Assembly: GCF_900100945.1 (NCBI RefSeq)
Contig: NZ_FNCG01000004.1
Location: 496,001 to 560,000, forward strand
Source: Mucilaginibacter gossypii
Lineage (GTDB): Bacteria > Bacteroidota > Bacteroidia > Sphingobacteriales > Sphingobacteriaceae
Length of the DNA: 64,000 nucleotides
Direction of reading: 5' to 3'
The notes beneath the pieces were generated by a model that saw only the letters and a list, made by a program, of their open reading frames with translations, did not search any database and was not told where the DNA came from. This document shows, piece after piece, positions 54,240-63,895 of this stretch. A program made the position numbers and the translations under genes. Numbering within the stretch: the first letter of the stretch is position 1; the number at the start of each line of letters is the position of its first letter.

Positions 54240-55277
54240 TTATTTCTCAACATCAATAAGCTCCGGCTTTGTGGCTTCGGACTTGCTGAGGTCAATATCC
54301 GGTTTTGAAATATCTGTTAGCGCTACGCGGCCACGGTCTTTACGCAGGATGCGGTTAAACAACGAGATCTCCCTGTCGAACAAAAACTGGAAAAACAGTT
54401 TGGTCCATGAGGTGTGATAGTATAATGTATCATAATATTCCGGGGCAGTTTTCCTAATCTCGGGGAGCTTGTTCCATGGGATAGAAGGGAAATCATGGTG
54501 CTCATTGTGGAAGCCCACATTAAATGCTACCGCGTTAAGGTTGCCATAATAGCTGTATGTTTCCTGTTCTTCGGTAACGGTAAGGTAATGTTCCTGGATC
54601 CAGCGGGCGCCCAGCGGGTGCAGGCCAACTGAAAAAGAAAAGCTTAACAGCAGAAACGCTACTGCATGCCAGCCCATGAAATAAGCGATAGCGGTTGTAA
54701 ATGCTGCCTGTAATAACCAGTTTGTCAGGATCCAGCCGTCAAAAGGATGGATTTCCCTTAAACGTGAAAGGCGAAACAATTGAAATACCGGGAAAAACAG
54801 CAGCCAGATTGCTTTACCAAAAAATGAATTGCTGATCAGTTTGGCTTCCCAGCGGTTAGGCAAATCGGCGTCAAGCTCATGCACACCTTGGAAAGAGTGA
54901 TGCTTGATGTGGTATTTTTCGAATGAAATAGCGCTTGGCAATATCTGCGGTAAATTGGCAAACATGGATGCCCAACGGTTTGCGTTGCGGTTTTTAAACA
55001 GCAGCTGGTGTGTACATTCATGGATCATTACAAACAGCGCATGATCGGCAAAAGCGCCGAGCAAATAAGCCGCTCCGAAAACTATCCACCATGACTGGTC
55101 GCGTACAAACCAGGCTAAAACAACCTGGAAAGCTACTAAACCAATAATGGCCCATATGGTTGCGGGGTTTTTACCAATAAGCTTTCGCAATTGCGGAAAC
55201 TCCTTCAAGATTTTTTTTGTGCGGATACGATGAGGTTCAGACTCCTGGGAATAAACAAAATCAGTCTTTTTAATCAT
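54240..55277 (-). CDS. Sphingolipid delta-4 desaturase (DES1/DEGS-like fatty acid desaturase)
   Basis: A 345-residue membrane di-iron desaturase. Three His boxes are present: HECTH (residues 86-90), HIKHH (His123, 126, 127) and HNEHHD (His257, 260, 261). The match to animal dihydroceramide desaturase runs the full length from memory: SQESEPHRIRTKKILKEFPQ (animal TDQPHADRRREILAKYPE), MFANLPQILPSAISFEKYH, ETYSYYGNLNAVAFNVGFHNEHHDFPSIP and EYYDTLYYHTSW. It inserts the 4,5 double bond into a sphingoid base. Sphingobacteriaceae make sphingolipids, so a substrate exists. The C-terminus is about 22 residues longer and Lys-rich. Monocistronic. Confidence 0.88.
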   Translation of the reverse strand: MIKKTDFVYSQESEPHRIRTKKILKEFPQLRKLIGKNPATIWAIIGLVAFQVVLAWFVRDQSWWIVFGAAYLLGAFADHALFVMIHECTHQLLFKNRNANRWASMFANLPQILPSAISFEKYHIKHHSFQGVHELDADLPNRWEAKLISNSFFGKAIWLLFFPVFQLFRLSRLREIHPFDGWILTNWLLQAAFTTAIAYFMGWHAVAFLLLSFSFSVGLHPLGARWIQEHYLTVTEEQETYSYYGNLNAVAFNVGFHNEHHDFPSIPWNKLPEIRKTAPEYYDTLYYHTSWTKLFFQFLFDREISLFNRILRKDRGRVALTDISKPDIDLSKSEATKPELIDVEK

Positions 55278-55407
55278 ATAGTGTTAAAACGTTAAATATA
55301 ACGATAACGTGCGCAAAAGTTCATTTTTTTGTAAAAATTAATTAGCAATATTAGGAATAAACAAAATCTTCACGATCATTTCATATAAATTTTATACATA
55401 ATTTACG

Positions 55408-56409
55408 TTAGTTTTGCTTAAAAACAAGCACCTTAAAAGTATTTGGAATGGCTTTACGTGTACCGGGCTCAAACTGTGCAACGCTTAAATAAATTTTGTG
55501 GGTTTTGGCGTCAAGTGTCATCGTGCGGGCCCGTTCGGCAGTTTTTAGGGTTTGGATCACCTCATATTCATCAGCCGATTTTTGTTTGATGACGGTAGTG
55601 GTGCCATCGCCGCATGAGCAAAATATAAGTTTGGTTTCAGGGTCATAAACTACCGCGTCAACACCCGCGCCAATTGGCAGGGTAGCAGTCACTTTACCTG
55701 TTTTGATATCAACAACACTCACCCCTTTATTTTCGCGGCAAACGGTAAACAATTTCTGATTAGCGGCATCAAGCGCTAAGCCTGTTGGGCCGCCGCAGGG
55801 GGCAAGGGGATAGTTTTTAACCACTTTAAGGCTTTTGCTATCAATAACATTCAGGCTGCTTTTATCTTCAAGGTTATTGTAGATTTTACCTTTACCGTCC
55901 GATACTGCAAACTCGGGGCCGCCGCCAAGTGCAACCGTGCCAACCTGTTTAAGCGTTGCCGGGTTAATTACCGATGAATTATTGCTTTCGCCGTTAAAGG
56001 TAAACACCCGGTCGGAGTAGGGGTCATACATAATGGCATCCGGGCCATTAGCATTGGTAAGGGCAATGGTAGTTATGGTTTTAAAAGTTTTTAAGTCAAA
56101 AACAACTACGCCATTTGCCTTGCCATCGCTGATGAAACCACGATTAAGTTTATTTACTATGGCTATGCCGTGAACGCCTTTCATGTTATCAATAACGCCA
56201 ACCGGCTTTTCGGTATCCAGGTTAATGACATTTACAGCGGTGCCATGCGATACATACAGGTTGCGGTTGATCTTGTCTATAGCCAGGTAATCGTAACCTC
56301 CATCACCCGGTAGCGCGATGGTTTTATCGGCCACATAGGTTTGCGCGTTCAGTTTAAAAGGAGCTATACCTGCTATGAGCAAGGCTACGGCCAAAATTTG
56401 CTTTTTCAT
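55408..56409 (-). CDS. YVTN-type beta-propeller (YncE-like) secreted protein
   Basis: A 333-residue secreted propeller with a signal peptide (1-20). Repeated blades carry patterns like GDGGYDYLAIDKINRNLYVSHG, VVDIKTGKVTATLPIG and LDAKTHKIYLSVAQF. YVTN/YncE propellers bind ligands or proteins in the periplasm; the ligand here is unknown. It begins 57 bases after the RND pump stop on the same strand and so is probably the last gene of the efflux operon. Confidence 0.85.
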   Translation of the reverse strand: MKKQILAVALLIAGIAPFKLNAQTYVADKTIALPGDGGYDYLAIDKINRNLYVSHGTAVNVINLDTEKPVGVIDNMKGVHGIAIVNKLNRGFISDGKANGVVVFDLKTFKTITTIALTNANGPDAIMYDPYSDRVFTFNGESNNSSVINPATLKQVGTVALGGGPEFAVSDGKGKIYNNLEDKSSLNVIDSKSLKVVKNYPLAPCGGPTGLALDAANQKLFTVCRENKGVSVVDIKTGKVTATLPIGAGVDAVVYDPETKLIFCSCGDGTTTVIKQKSADEYEVIQTLKTAERARTMTLDAKTHKIYLSVAQFEPGTRKAIPNTFKVLVFKQN

Positions 56410-56465
56410 TTTTCGGGAGTGTTTATTGCCATGAAATTAAGTCCCGAATCTGTAAAAATGCTGTG

Positions 56466-59400
56466 TTAACCGCGGTGGCTTTCATTAATTTCATTTAAAT
56501 GGGTGTTAAACCCTTTGCTGTACAATATACGGAGCATTGCCGGTAAAACAATAAGCAGTAATGGCAACGCCGCTAAAAATCCGCCGATAACCGCAATAGC
56601 CAGTGGCTGATGTAATTGCGCGCCCGCACCTATGCCTAAAGCAAGCGGCAACAGGGCTATAATAGCGCCCAACGCGGTCATCAGTTTTGGTCTTAAACGG
56701 GTACTGATGGCAAAGGTTATAGCGGCGTCAATGTTTTTATTTTCATTTTCGATAGCGCTTTCCTTAAACTGCAGAAAGGTGAAAATGGCGTTTTCACCAA
56801 TAATGCCTACAATCATAATCAACCCCGTATAGCTGCCCACATTGAGCGGCGTACCGGTAATAAATAAGGCCAGGAAGCTACCGGCGATACCTAAAATGCC
56901 AATCATCAAAATAAGCAGTGCTATCCTGAACTGCCTGAACAGGAATAATATCACACCAAAAACCAGTAAACAGGCAGTTATCAGGATAATAAGCAATTCT
57001 TTAAATGACTGCTGCTGCTGGGCGTAAGCTCCTCCGTACTCCACATGGTAACCCGTTGGCAGGTTTACGTTGTCATGGATGGTTTTTTGAATGGATGTTA
57101 TTACAGTACCCAGGTCGCTGCCTTCTAGCCGGGCGCTCACTACATTCATGCTTTGCAGGTTTTCGCGGTTGATCTCGGCATCGCCAGGCCTTAGCTCTAC
57201 CGAGGCAAGTTCGGTTATAGGGATGAGTTTACCGTTGGGTAAAAATATATGCAGGTTATGGATATCATTCACGTTAAGCGAGCGGTTACCCGGGTAAACC
57301 ATGCGAATGGGTGAGAGTTGTTCTTTCTCCAGTAAGCTGCCTATCACATTACCTTCCAGCGCGGTTTGGATCTGCATTTGCAGATCGGCGGCGGTAATTC
57401 CATACTGTGCGATTTTGCTGTAATGGGGTTGAATGCTTACCGAAGGACCGGCGATAACAATACCCGGCAGCACATCGGCAGTGCCTTTTACTTTTTCAAC
57501 CAGCCCGGCTATCTGCCTTGACAGGTTTTGCAATGTTTGTTGATTATCACCAAATACTTTGATCTCGATAGGCTCGGCTGATGTGGTGAGGTCGCCAAGC
57601 ATATCGGATATCACCTGGCCAAACTCAACCTGCAGCGCGGGTTGGGTTTCTTCAACTATTTTGCGCAAATCGCTGATCACCTCTTCGGTGCTTTTGGTGC
57701 GATCTTTTTTTAGCTGGATAAGATAATCGCCGCTGTTAGGCTCTGTAATAAAAAAGCCCATTTGTGTACCCGTGCGGCGCGAATAGGCAGTTACATCCGG
57801 ATGTTTTATGATCTGTTTTTCTATCTGGCGCAACATCCGGTCGGTTTCTTCCAGTGATGTTCCGGGAGGCGATTTGTAATCGAGCACGATGGCGCCTTCG
57901 TCCATATCGGGCAGGAAGCCGGTCTCCAGCAATGGGGGCACAATCACAATTACGGCAGCCAACGCGGCAATAATGATAAGGCTTACATAAGGGCGCAGGA
58001 TAAAGAAGCTTACCCACTTTTGTTGCTTAACTGTATGTATTTCTTCTGCCTTGGCTTTTGCTGTATTTAATTTAGGCTTACGCGTTACGAGCAGGTAAAT
58101 TACCGGTAAACCGATCCAGGTTACAAAGAATGAACTCAGCAAGGTAATGATCATGGTATCGGTAAGCACCTTGAAGTAGGCCCCGGCCACACCCGTCATC
58201 AAAACAAACGGAATAAAAATTACGATGGTACTAATAGATGAGCCCACCATGGCCGGGAAAAGATAATCAATAGCCTTGCGTACCAAATGGCTGCTCAGCT
58301 CATCAGGGTGTTCTTCATGTACCCGGTGGATCTGCTCAACCACTACAATGGCATCGTCAATAATTAACCCTATGGATGCTGCGATAGCACCCAGCGTCAT
58401 GATATTAAAAGTATAGCCAAGCCAGTACAGTATAAGTAATGTAAGCCCAAGTGTAACCGGGATGGTAATCAATATGGTTATACTTGCCTTGAACGATCTT
58501 AAGAAGATAACCGCCACAATAATAGCCAGGAGTAAGCCTACCCAAAGGCTGTCGCTCACACTCCTAACCGAATCGTTCACAAAATCGGCCTGAACATAAT
58601 ATGGCCGTATACTTATACCCCGCGGGAGTAGTTTTTTCAGCGCGTCAATCTTATCAGCCATATCGTTACTCACCGAAATTAGGTTGGCATTGGGTTGCTT
58701 CACTACGGCTATCAGTACCCCATCATGACCGTTGGCGTTGATGCGGGTGTATTCAATCCCTTCGTTAACCTGGATGCTTGCAAAATCCTTGAGCCGAACT
58801 ATCCTTTTGCGGTTGTTGCTGATCACCAGGTCTTCCAACTGATCTTTGGCGTTGATGGTAGCATCAGTAACAGTGAGGTACATGCGCTTATAATCAGACA
58901 GGTAACCCTCTGATTTTACAAAATTGGTAGTAGCAAGCGTATTGCTGATAATATCAGGCGTAAGGCCTAATGAGGTCATTTTTTGCTGATCGAGCGTGAG
59001 CCAGTATTCTTTGAGTTTACCGCCGATCACCCTGATCTCCGATACCCCGTCGACCTGCGAAAGGAATGGTTTTACCGTGTAAGTAGCTAATTGCCTTAAC
59101 TCGATAGGAGACAGGTTGTGGCTTTCCAGTGTGTACCCGCTTACCGGTAAAATGGAAGGGTTCATTTTGGCTACGCTGATATTTACATCGACAGGAAGGT
59201 CGTTCTTGATCTGGTCGATGCTCGACTGGATACGCTGCTGGCTCAGGTCGATATCAGCATTCCAGTTGAGCAGTGCTGAAATTTCACAGCTTCCCCTGCT
59301 GGTAGTACTGCGTACCAGTTGCAGATCCGGCACCTGCTTAATGGCATTTTCCAGCGGTTTGGTAACCGTAACCATCATTTTATTTACCGGCTGCAGGCCC

Positions 59401-59555
59401 TCGTCGGCAATGATTTTGATCTTTGGGAAAGTGATTTCAGGAAAAAGCGAAGTTTGCAGTTTTGAATAGGCAAACAAACCGCCCATAATAATCAGGGCAA
59501 GTACCAGGCCTAAAGGCTTGCGGTGGGTTATGAAGTAATTTTTTCGCTGGTTCAT
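56466..59555 (-). CDS. RND efflux pump, inner-membrane subunit (HAE-like with DD motif)
   Basis: A 1029-residue proton-driven efflux pump. Twelve helices in two repeats flank two large periplasmic loops. In TM4 the sequence ASIGLIIDDAIVVVEQIHR carries the Asp400-Asp401 pair of the drug/hydrophobe (HAE) type. Heavy-metal pumps of the CusA/CzcA type lack this DD. The C-terminal half repeats it more loosely. I chose the ATG at 59555 (MNQRKNYF). It is the third structural gene of the operon, with the adaptor and outer-membrane factor just upstream. Its substrate is unknown. Confidence 0.92.
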   Translation of the reverse strand: MNQRKNYFITHRKPLGLVLALIIMGGLFAYSKLQTSLFPEITFPKIKIIADEGLQPVNKMMVTVTKPLENAIKQVPDLQLVRSTTSRGSCEISALLNWNADIDLSQQRIQSSIDQIKNDLPVDVNISVAKMNPSILPVSGYTLESHNLSPIELRQLATYTVKPFLSQVDGVSEIRVIGGKLKEYWLTLDQQKMTSLGLTPDIISNTLATTNFVKSEGYLSDYKRMYLTVTDATINAKDQLEDLVISNNRKRIVRLKDFASIQVNEGIEYTRINANGHDGVLIAVVKQPNANLISVSNDMADKIDALKKLLPRGISIRPYYVQADFVNDSVRSVSDSLWVGLLLAIIVAVIFLRSFKASITILITIPVTLGLTLLILYWLGYTFNIMTLGAIAASIGLIIDDAIVVVEQIHRVHEEHPDELSSHLVRKAIDYLFPAMVGSSISTIVIFIPFVLMTGVAGAYFKVLTDTMIITLLSSFFVTWIGLPVIYLLVTRKPKLNTAKAKAEEIHTVKQQKWVSFFILRPYVSLIIIAALAAVIVIVPPLLETGFLPDMDEGAIVLDYKSPPGTSLEETDRMLRQIEKQIIKHPDVTAYSRRTGTQMGFFITEPNSGDYLIQLKKDRTKSTEEVISDLRKIVEETQPALQVEFGQVISDMLGDLTTSAEPIEIKVFGDNQQTLQNLSRQIAGLVEKVKGTADVLPGIVIAGPSVSIQPHYSKIAQYGITAADLQMQIQTALEGNVIGSLLEKEQLSPIRMVYPGNRSLNVNDIHNLHIFLPNGKLIPITELASVELRPGDAEINRENLQSMNVVSARLEGSDLGTVITSIQKTIHDNVNLPTGYHVEYGGAYAQQQQSFKELLIILITACLLVFGVILFLFRQFRIALLILMIGILGIAGSFLALFITGTPLNVGSYTGLIMIVGIIGENAIFTFLQFKESAIENENKNIDAAITFAISTRLRPKLMTALGAIIALLPLALGIGAGAQLHQPLAIAVIGGFLAALPLLLIVLPAMLRILYSKGFNTHLNEINESHRG

Positions 59556-59716
59556 AGTATAAACCCCACTCAACCCGCTCAGCCAATCGGCGGAAAGGTT
59601 TAAAATAGCTCTCTGATCGTGGGATGGTCAGAAAGTTTTCTTGTATTTATCTAAGTCCAGATCTCTTTTTTAAAGCTCTCTTAAAAGTCTTCCCTTTAAG
59701 GGAGATTTAGAGGGGC

Positions 59717-60643
59717 TTACTCTACAATTTTCACTTTAGCCGTATCTGCCAGTCCATAATTACCTGTTGCTACAATTTTATCGCCTGGCAAAAATTTGGG
59801 GGTTAAAATTTCCACCCTGCCGCCGGTTTCAATGCCTTTGGTTATGGCAGTTTTTACGGCGGTAGTAGGATTGATCAGCTTCATTACCCAAAACTCCGTT
59901 TGTGTTTCATTGCTTAGTATGGCCGATTTTGGAAGTGATAGCGTATGCGGGCGTATCGTTTTAATGATCCGCGCTTTGGCTACCAAATTTTCGGGAATGG
60001 GATTGGCGCTGTTTACCTTAAGCACAATGCCCTGGGTTTGCGATAATGAATCAACAGCGGGCATTGATGAGCTTACCTGTGCCGTAAGTTTTTCACCGCC
60101 GGGCAGTACAAGTTGTACGTCCTGATTGTTTTTTACATAGCTACGCAGTTCATAAGGCAATTGCATCACAAATACAAAGCTTGAGCGGTCGCTGATCACG
60201 GCAAGCTGCTCGCCATCCTGCACATAATCGCCTTGTTGATGGTTGAGTTGGGTAACGTAGCCATTACCGGCAGCTTTTATTTTATTTACGCCCGAAAACT
60301 TAAACGTAGTATCCAGCACATTGATGCTGTTGCCAATGCTTTGCGCTTCCTTGGTTTTTATGCTGAATAAAAACTCGCCTTTATTTACATAGTGCCCCGG
60401 CAGGATATTTACCTTTTGGATATACCCGTTGGCATTTGCCTTAACAACATTTTTTTGTTGAAAAACAGATGTGGCGCTAAGGTCAATGTAATCAACCATA
60501 GCACTATTGGCAACCGTGGTTACGGTTACGGGCGTTTGAGCTGCTGTTTCTGCATCGCCGGCATCATCTGCAGGAGTGTTGCCTTTGCAGCTATACAGCA
60601 AGGTTAAAAGGCCTGCAAACAGGTATATATGTTTAAATTTCAT
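59717..60643 (-). CDS. RND periplasmic adaptor (membrane fusion) lipoprotein
   Basis: A 308-residue lipoprotein with the lipobox LLYSCKG, cysteine at residue 19. It has the barrel-sandwich (lipoyl-like) hairpin (VKANANGYIQKVNILPGHYVNKGEFLFSIKT and GNGYVTQLNHQQGDYVQDGEQLAVIS) and the beta-barrel of HlyD/CusB-type adaptors. The middle alpha-hairpin is short, so the total is small. It bridges the pump and TolC. It lies directly after the TolC gene (1 base apart) and before the pump gene. Confidence 0.9.
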   Translation of the reverse strand: MKFKHIYLFAGLLTLLYSCKGNTPADDAGDAETAAQTPVTVTTVANSAMVDYIDLSATSVFQQKNVVKANANGYIQKVNILPGHYVNKGEFLFSIKTKEAQSIGNSINVLDTTFKFSGVNKIKAAGNGYVTQLNHQQGDYVQDGEQLAVISDRSSFVFVMQLPYELRSYVKNNQDVQLVLPGGEKLTAQVSSSMPAVDSLSQTQGIVLKVNSANPIPENLVAKARIIKTIRPHTLSLPKSAILSNETQTEFWVMKLINPTTAVKTAITKGIETGGRVEILTPKFLPGDKIVATGNYGLADTAKVKIVE

Positions 60644-60644
60644 G

Positions 60645-61892
60645 TTATTTATTCCAGTAATTGAGCTGATTAATGAGCTGCAGCTTATTAATATTGGTTT
60701 GTGTTTTAAGGTTTTTTATAGCAAGATAATTATTAATCGCCAGCACCAGGTCGGCTACCCGCACATCGCCGGTTTGCAGGAGTTGGGTGTCAACTTTTAC
60801 CAGGCTTTCGGTGTATTTCATTTGGTCGTCAATCTGGTTTAGCAGTTTCTCTGAACCATCAATCTGTTGGTTTAGCTGGGCAATCTGCTGGCGGTATTGG
60901 GTATCAAAAAACGCTTTATAGCTGCGCCGGGTATCCTCTTCTAACGAAAGCTTGCGGTACTGGATCTTACGCTGGCCTCCATCATATAATGGCAGGGTAA
61001 AACTAAAACCAACGCTGGCCCCGAAATTTTTATACGCTGGTCCGCTCAGGAAATCAGAATTGTAACCGCCGTCGGCCAGCAGGTTGATCTTGGGCTTGTA
61101 GCTGAAATCAACTAATGAACGGCTATTCACCAGCTTAAGGCTGTCCGTTTTATACTGGTTGAAAAAGATGCTGTTGCTGATATCGGCCCGGATAGTTTTT
61201 TGAATACCGGGATCCTGTAATTCGATGTAACTGGTATCGGCAATGCCGGTTAAATAGTTAAGCGTTGTATAGTCATTTTTATATTGCAGCCTTGCCTGCG
61301 ACAGTGTTAACTCTTGCTGCTTAAGGGTAACCAGAAAGGTAAGGTAATCGCTTTGGCGATAAACATTGGTGCGCGTTAGTTTTTTAAGCAGCGCTTCCTC
61401 CCGGTTAAGCAGGCTGATCACTTCCTGGTTAAATTTTACCTGCTGCAGGCTGCCAAATGCGGCGATGTATTGTGCAGTGACTGCTTTTTTCAAATCCTGT
61501 TCGGATATTTTAGCGGTATTGAGCACCGATTGCGACTGTAGCTTAACGGCGTCGATCTGCGCGGCGATATTTTTTTTGCTATCCAGCGATTGATTGATGC
61601 CTAATAGTGCATTAAGCGTATGCTCGTTGGTTATAGCAGGGGCATAGCCATAGCCGCCGGCAACCGGCGCGTAAAGACCGGCACTGTTAGCGCTTACCTG
61701 TGGCCTGTAACCTGCCCTGATCCGGAGGCTGTCCAGTTGGCCTGACGCAACCTGGTTTTGCAGGTCCTTTAACAGCGGGCTGTTGCTTTTGGCAAGCTCC
61801 AGGTAATGTTCAAGATTGTAGGTTTGTGCCTGTATAGCAGCACTAAACAGGCAAAATAAAAAGCCGAAAACCCATTTTATCCGGATGGTCAA
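60645..61892 (-). CDS. TolC-family outer-membrane efflux protein
   Basis: A 415-residue outer-membrane factor with a signal peptide (1-22). Two long helical hairpins flank strands: YNLEHYLELAKSNSPLLKDLQNQVASGQLDSLRIRAGYRPQV and the second repeat FSFTLPLYDGGQRKIQYRKLSLEEDTRR. TolC-type folds form the exit duct. The stop codon of the TolC gene is followed by the adaptor after one base. The upstream histidine kinase ends 78 bases before its start. Confidence 0.92.
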   Translation of the reverse strand: MTIRIKWVFGFLFCLFSAAIQAQTYNLEHYLELAKSNSPLLKDLQNQVASGQLDSLRIRAGYRPQVSANSAGLYAPVAGGYGYAPAITNEHTLNALLGINQSLDSKKNIAAQIDAVKLQSQSVLNTAKISEQDLKKAVTAQYIAAFGSLQQVKFNQEVISLLNREEALLKKLTRTNVYRQSDYLTFLVTLKQQELTLSQARLQYKNDYTTLNYLTGIADTSYIELQDPGIQKTIRADISNSIFFNQYKTDSLKLVNSRSLVDFSYKPKINLLADGGYNSDFLSGPAYKNFGASVGFSFTLPLYDGGQRKIQYRKLSLEEDTRRSYKAFFDTQYRQQIAQLNQQIDGSEKLLNQIDDQMKYTESLVKVDTQLLQTGDVRVADLVLAINNYLAIKNLKTQTNINKLQLINQLNYWNK

Positions 61893-61970
61893 AATAATGC
61901 GTATTGTGTTAAATAATAGCTAAGCTACACGATAATTCTGGAAAAAATTGGTAGGGGCAGTGTAACAAAT

Positions 61971-63218
61971 TTAAAAGTTAACCGTGAAGATATGGTAAAG
62001 TTCTTCATAACTGTAAACCAGCTGATAACCCAAACTTTCGCAGATCTGTTTGGAGATAGTGAGCCCCAGGCCGCTGCCTTCGGATGTGGATGCTTTATGA
62101 AAACGTGTAAAGATATTTTCAGGATTCAAGGCTACTTGCTCACCGGTGTTTTTGATAGTTAAATTTTGGCTTGTGAGGCTGATGATGATCTCGCCGTTAG
62201 TTCGGTTATGCCGAACAGCGTTGATGATTAGGTTATTTAACAATATCTCAATAAGGTAATTGCTGGCATCAATTTCTTTTTCGCCAATTGTTGAAATAAC
62301 CGTTATTTCTTTGTCGTTGAAAATATCTTCCAATTGATACAGCAAATCATCTATAAGTTCCTGCAAATCCAGGTGCTGTCGATCGTTCAGTAGTTTGTTC
62401 TCAATCTTGACCAATAATAACAACGATTGATTAAGCCTGCTCAGGCGGGATACAGCACTGTAAAGGTCATTGAGCAATTTACTTTGATGCTCACTAAAGT
62501 TTTCTGTCTGGATTAGGGTATCCAGTTTTGAATTGATCACAGCGATAGGGGTAAGCAATTCGTGCGAGGCGTTTTCGGTAAAGGTTTTAAGGTCTTTGTA
62601 GTCTTTTTTTACCCGTTCGGCCATGGCGGTAACTTCGGCCTGGAGTTCGTTAAACTCGTCGATAGTGGTATTGGGAGATGGCATTTCGCGGCTATCGGTA
62701 ACGTTAAATAGTTTCAACTCGCTCAGGATACTGTAAAATGGCTGCCAAAGCCGGCTCAATATGAGGCGATTGGTAATTACCAGCACCAGCAGCAGTAATA
62801 AGATAACGCCAATGGTAATGCCGAAGATGATCTGGATCAGATCTTCCGTTTCTACTTTTGATTCAACTATCAGAATTTTATAATACCTGTCGCCAACTTT
62901 TACCGAACTGACCAAACCGCGACCTGATTCCGGCTCGTCTTTTTCGCGGTAATAAGTAGTGTTAAAAAATTCGCGTTTAACGGAATTGGGTTCGGCCGAA
63001 ATAAAGGTGATCTGCTGATCTTTAGAGGCGAAAACCTGGGGCAGGTGGTGATTGAGCTTTACGTAATCAAAAACTTCCTGCTCTTCAACCTTAAGTGAAT
63101 TGTCTTTTTGATTAGTAAGGATGAGGCTGATGGCCTGGTAATAAATGGCACCGGTTATCAGCATGATAACGATAGTAGCAATTAAATTTACCCGGTTATA
63201 CCTTTCCGAAAGCTTCAT
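61971..63218 (-). CDS. Sensor histidine kinase
   Basis: A 415-residue membrane kinase. TM1 at about 10-32 and TM2 at 126-149 enclose a periplasmic sensor domain of about 90 residues (LKVEEQEVFDYVKLNHHLPQVF). HisKA has His219 in ENASHELLTPIAVI. The ATPase domain has an N-box (NAVRHNRTNGEI) and G-box (GSGLGLTISKQICE). The start overlaps the response regulator stop by one base. It senses a signal at the envelope, perhaps a pump substrate. Confidence 0.92.
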   Translation of the reverse strand: MKLSERYNRVNLIATIVIMLITGAIYYQAISLILTNQKDNSLKVEEQEVFDYVKLNHHLPQVFASKDQQITFISAEPNSVKREFFNTTYYREKDEPESGRGLVSSVKVGDRYYKILIVESKVETEDLIQIIFGITIGVILLLLLVLVITNRLILSRLWQPFYSILSELKLFNVTDSREMPSPNTTIDEFNELQAEVTAMAERVKKDYKDLKTFTENASHELLTPIAVINSKLDTLIQTENFSEHQSKLLNDLYSAVSRLSRLNQSLLLLVKIENKLLNDRQHLDLQELIDDLLYQLEDIFNDKEITVISTIGEKEIDASNYLIEILLNNLIINAVRHNRTNGEIIISLTSQNLTIKNTGEQVALNPENIFTRFHKASTSEGSGLGLTISKQICESLGYQLVYSYEELYHIFTVNF

Positions 63219-63895
63219 TATTGATCGGCAAATTTGTAGCCCATACCATAGGCTGCATAAATATAATCCTTACCGCCGGCTTCCATTATTTTTTTGCGGA
63301 TGTTTTTAATGTGCGAATAAATAAAGTCGAAATTATTGACCAGGTCGATGCCATCGCCCCATAAATGTTCGGCAATGGCGTTTTTTGAAATTACCTTGCC
63401 TTTGTTGGAGATAAAATAGATAAGCAAAGCAAATTCCTTACGGGTAAACTTTACCGGCGTGCCGTTTACAGCTACGGTTTTGGCCATCAGGTCGATACTG
63501 AGCTCGTTAAAGTTAAGCACGTTGCTGCCATTGAACATTTTACGCCTGATGATGGCAGATACCCTCGCCTTCAATTCCGAAAGGTGAAAGGGTTTTACCA
63601 GATAATCATCGGCACCGAGGTCAAGGCCCTGGAGGCGGTCATCGAGCGAGTTTTTGGCCGATATGATGAGCACCCCATCGGTGTAGTTATTGGCTTTAAG
63701 CTTTTTTAATATATCAATACCATTACCGCCGGGCAAGGTGATATCCAGCAGGATGCAATCGTAACGGTATAATTCAACCTTTGCGAGGGCTGCTGCATAG
63801 CTGGCCGCGGTTTCACAAATGTTGCCGGCTTCGGTAAAATATTCTTCAATACTTTCGCGCAGGCCTTCTTCGTCTTCGATGATGAGTATTTTCAA
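63218..63895 (-). CDS. OmpR-family response regulator
   Basis: A 225-residue regulator. Receiver domain 1-118 with the phospho-acceptor Asp51 (CILLDITLPGGNG) and acidic pocket IIEDEEGL. The winged-helix DNA-binding domain is at about 125-225 (KFTRKEFALLIYFISNKGKVISKNAIAEHLWG). It is the first gene of the probable seven-gene operon, ahead of its kinase, and probably controls the efflux genes. It is within about 100 bases of the window end, so its promoter is only partly visible. Confidence 0.93.
   Translation of the reverse strand: MKILIIEDEEGLRESIEEYFTEAGNICETAASYAAALAKVELYRYDCILLDITLPGGNGIDILKKLKANNYTDGVLIISAKNSLDDRLQGLDLGADDYLVKPFHLSELKARVSAIIRRKMFNGSNVLNFNELSIDLMAKTVAVNGTPVKFTRKEFALLIYFISNKGKVISKNAIAEHLWGDGIDLVNNFDFIYSHIKNIRKKIMEAGGKDYIYAAYGMGYKFADQ

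Noticed and set aside
56466..59555. Annotation as a heavy-metal (CusA/CzcA) pump
   Set aside because: The TM4 DD pair fits drug-type pumps, so I do not name a metal substrate.
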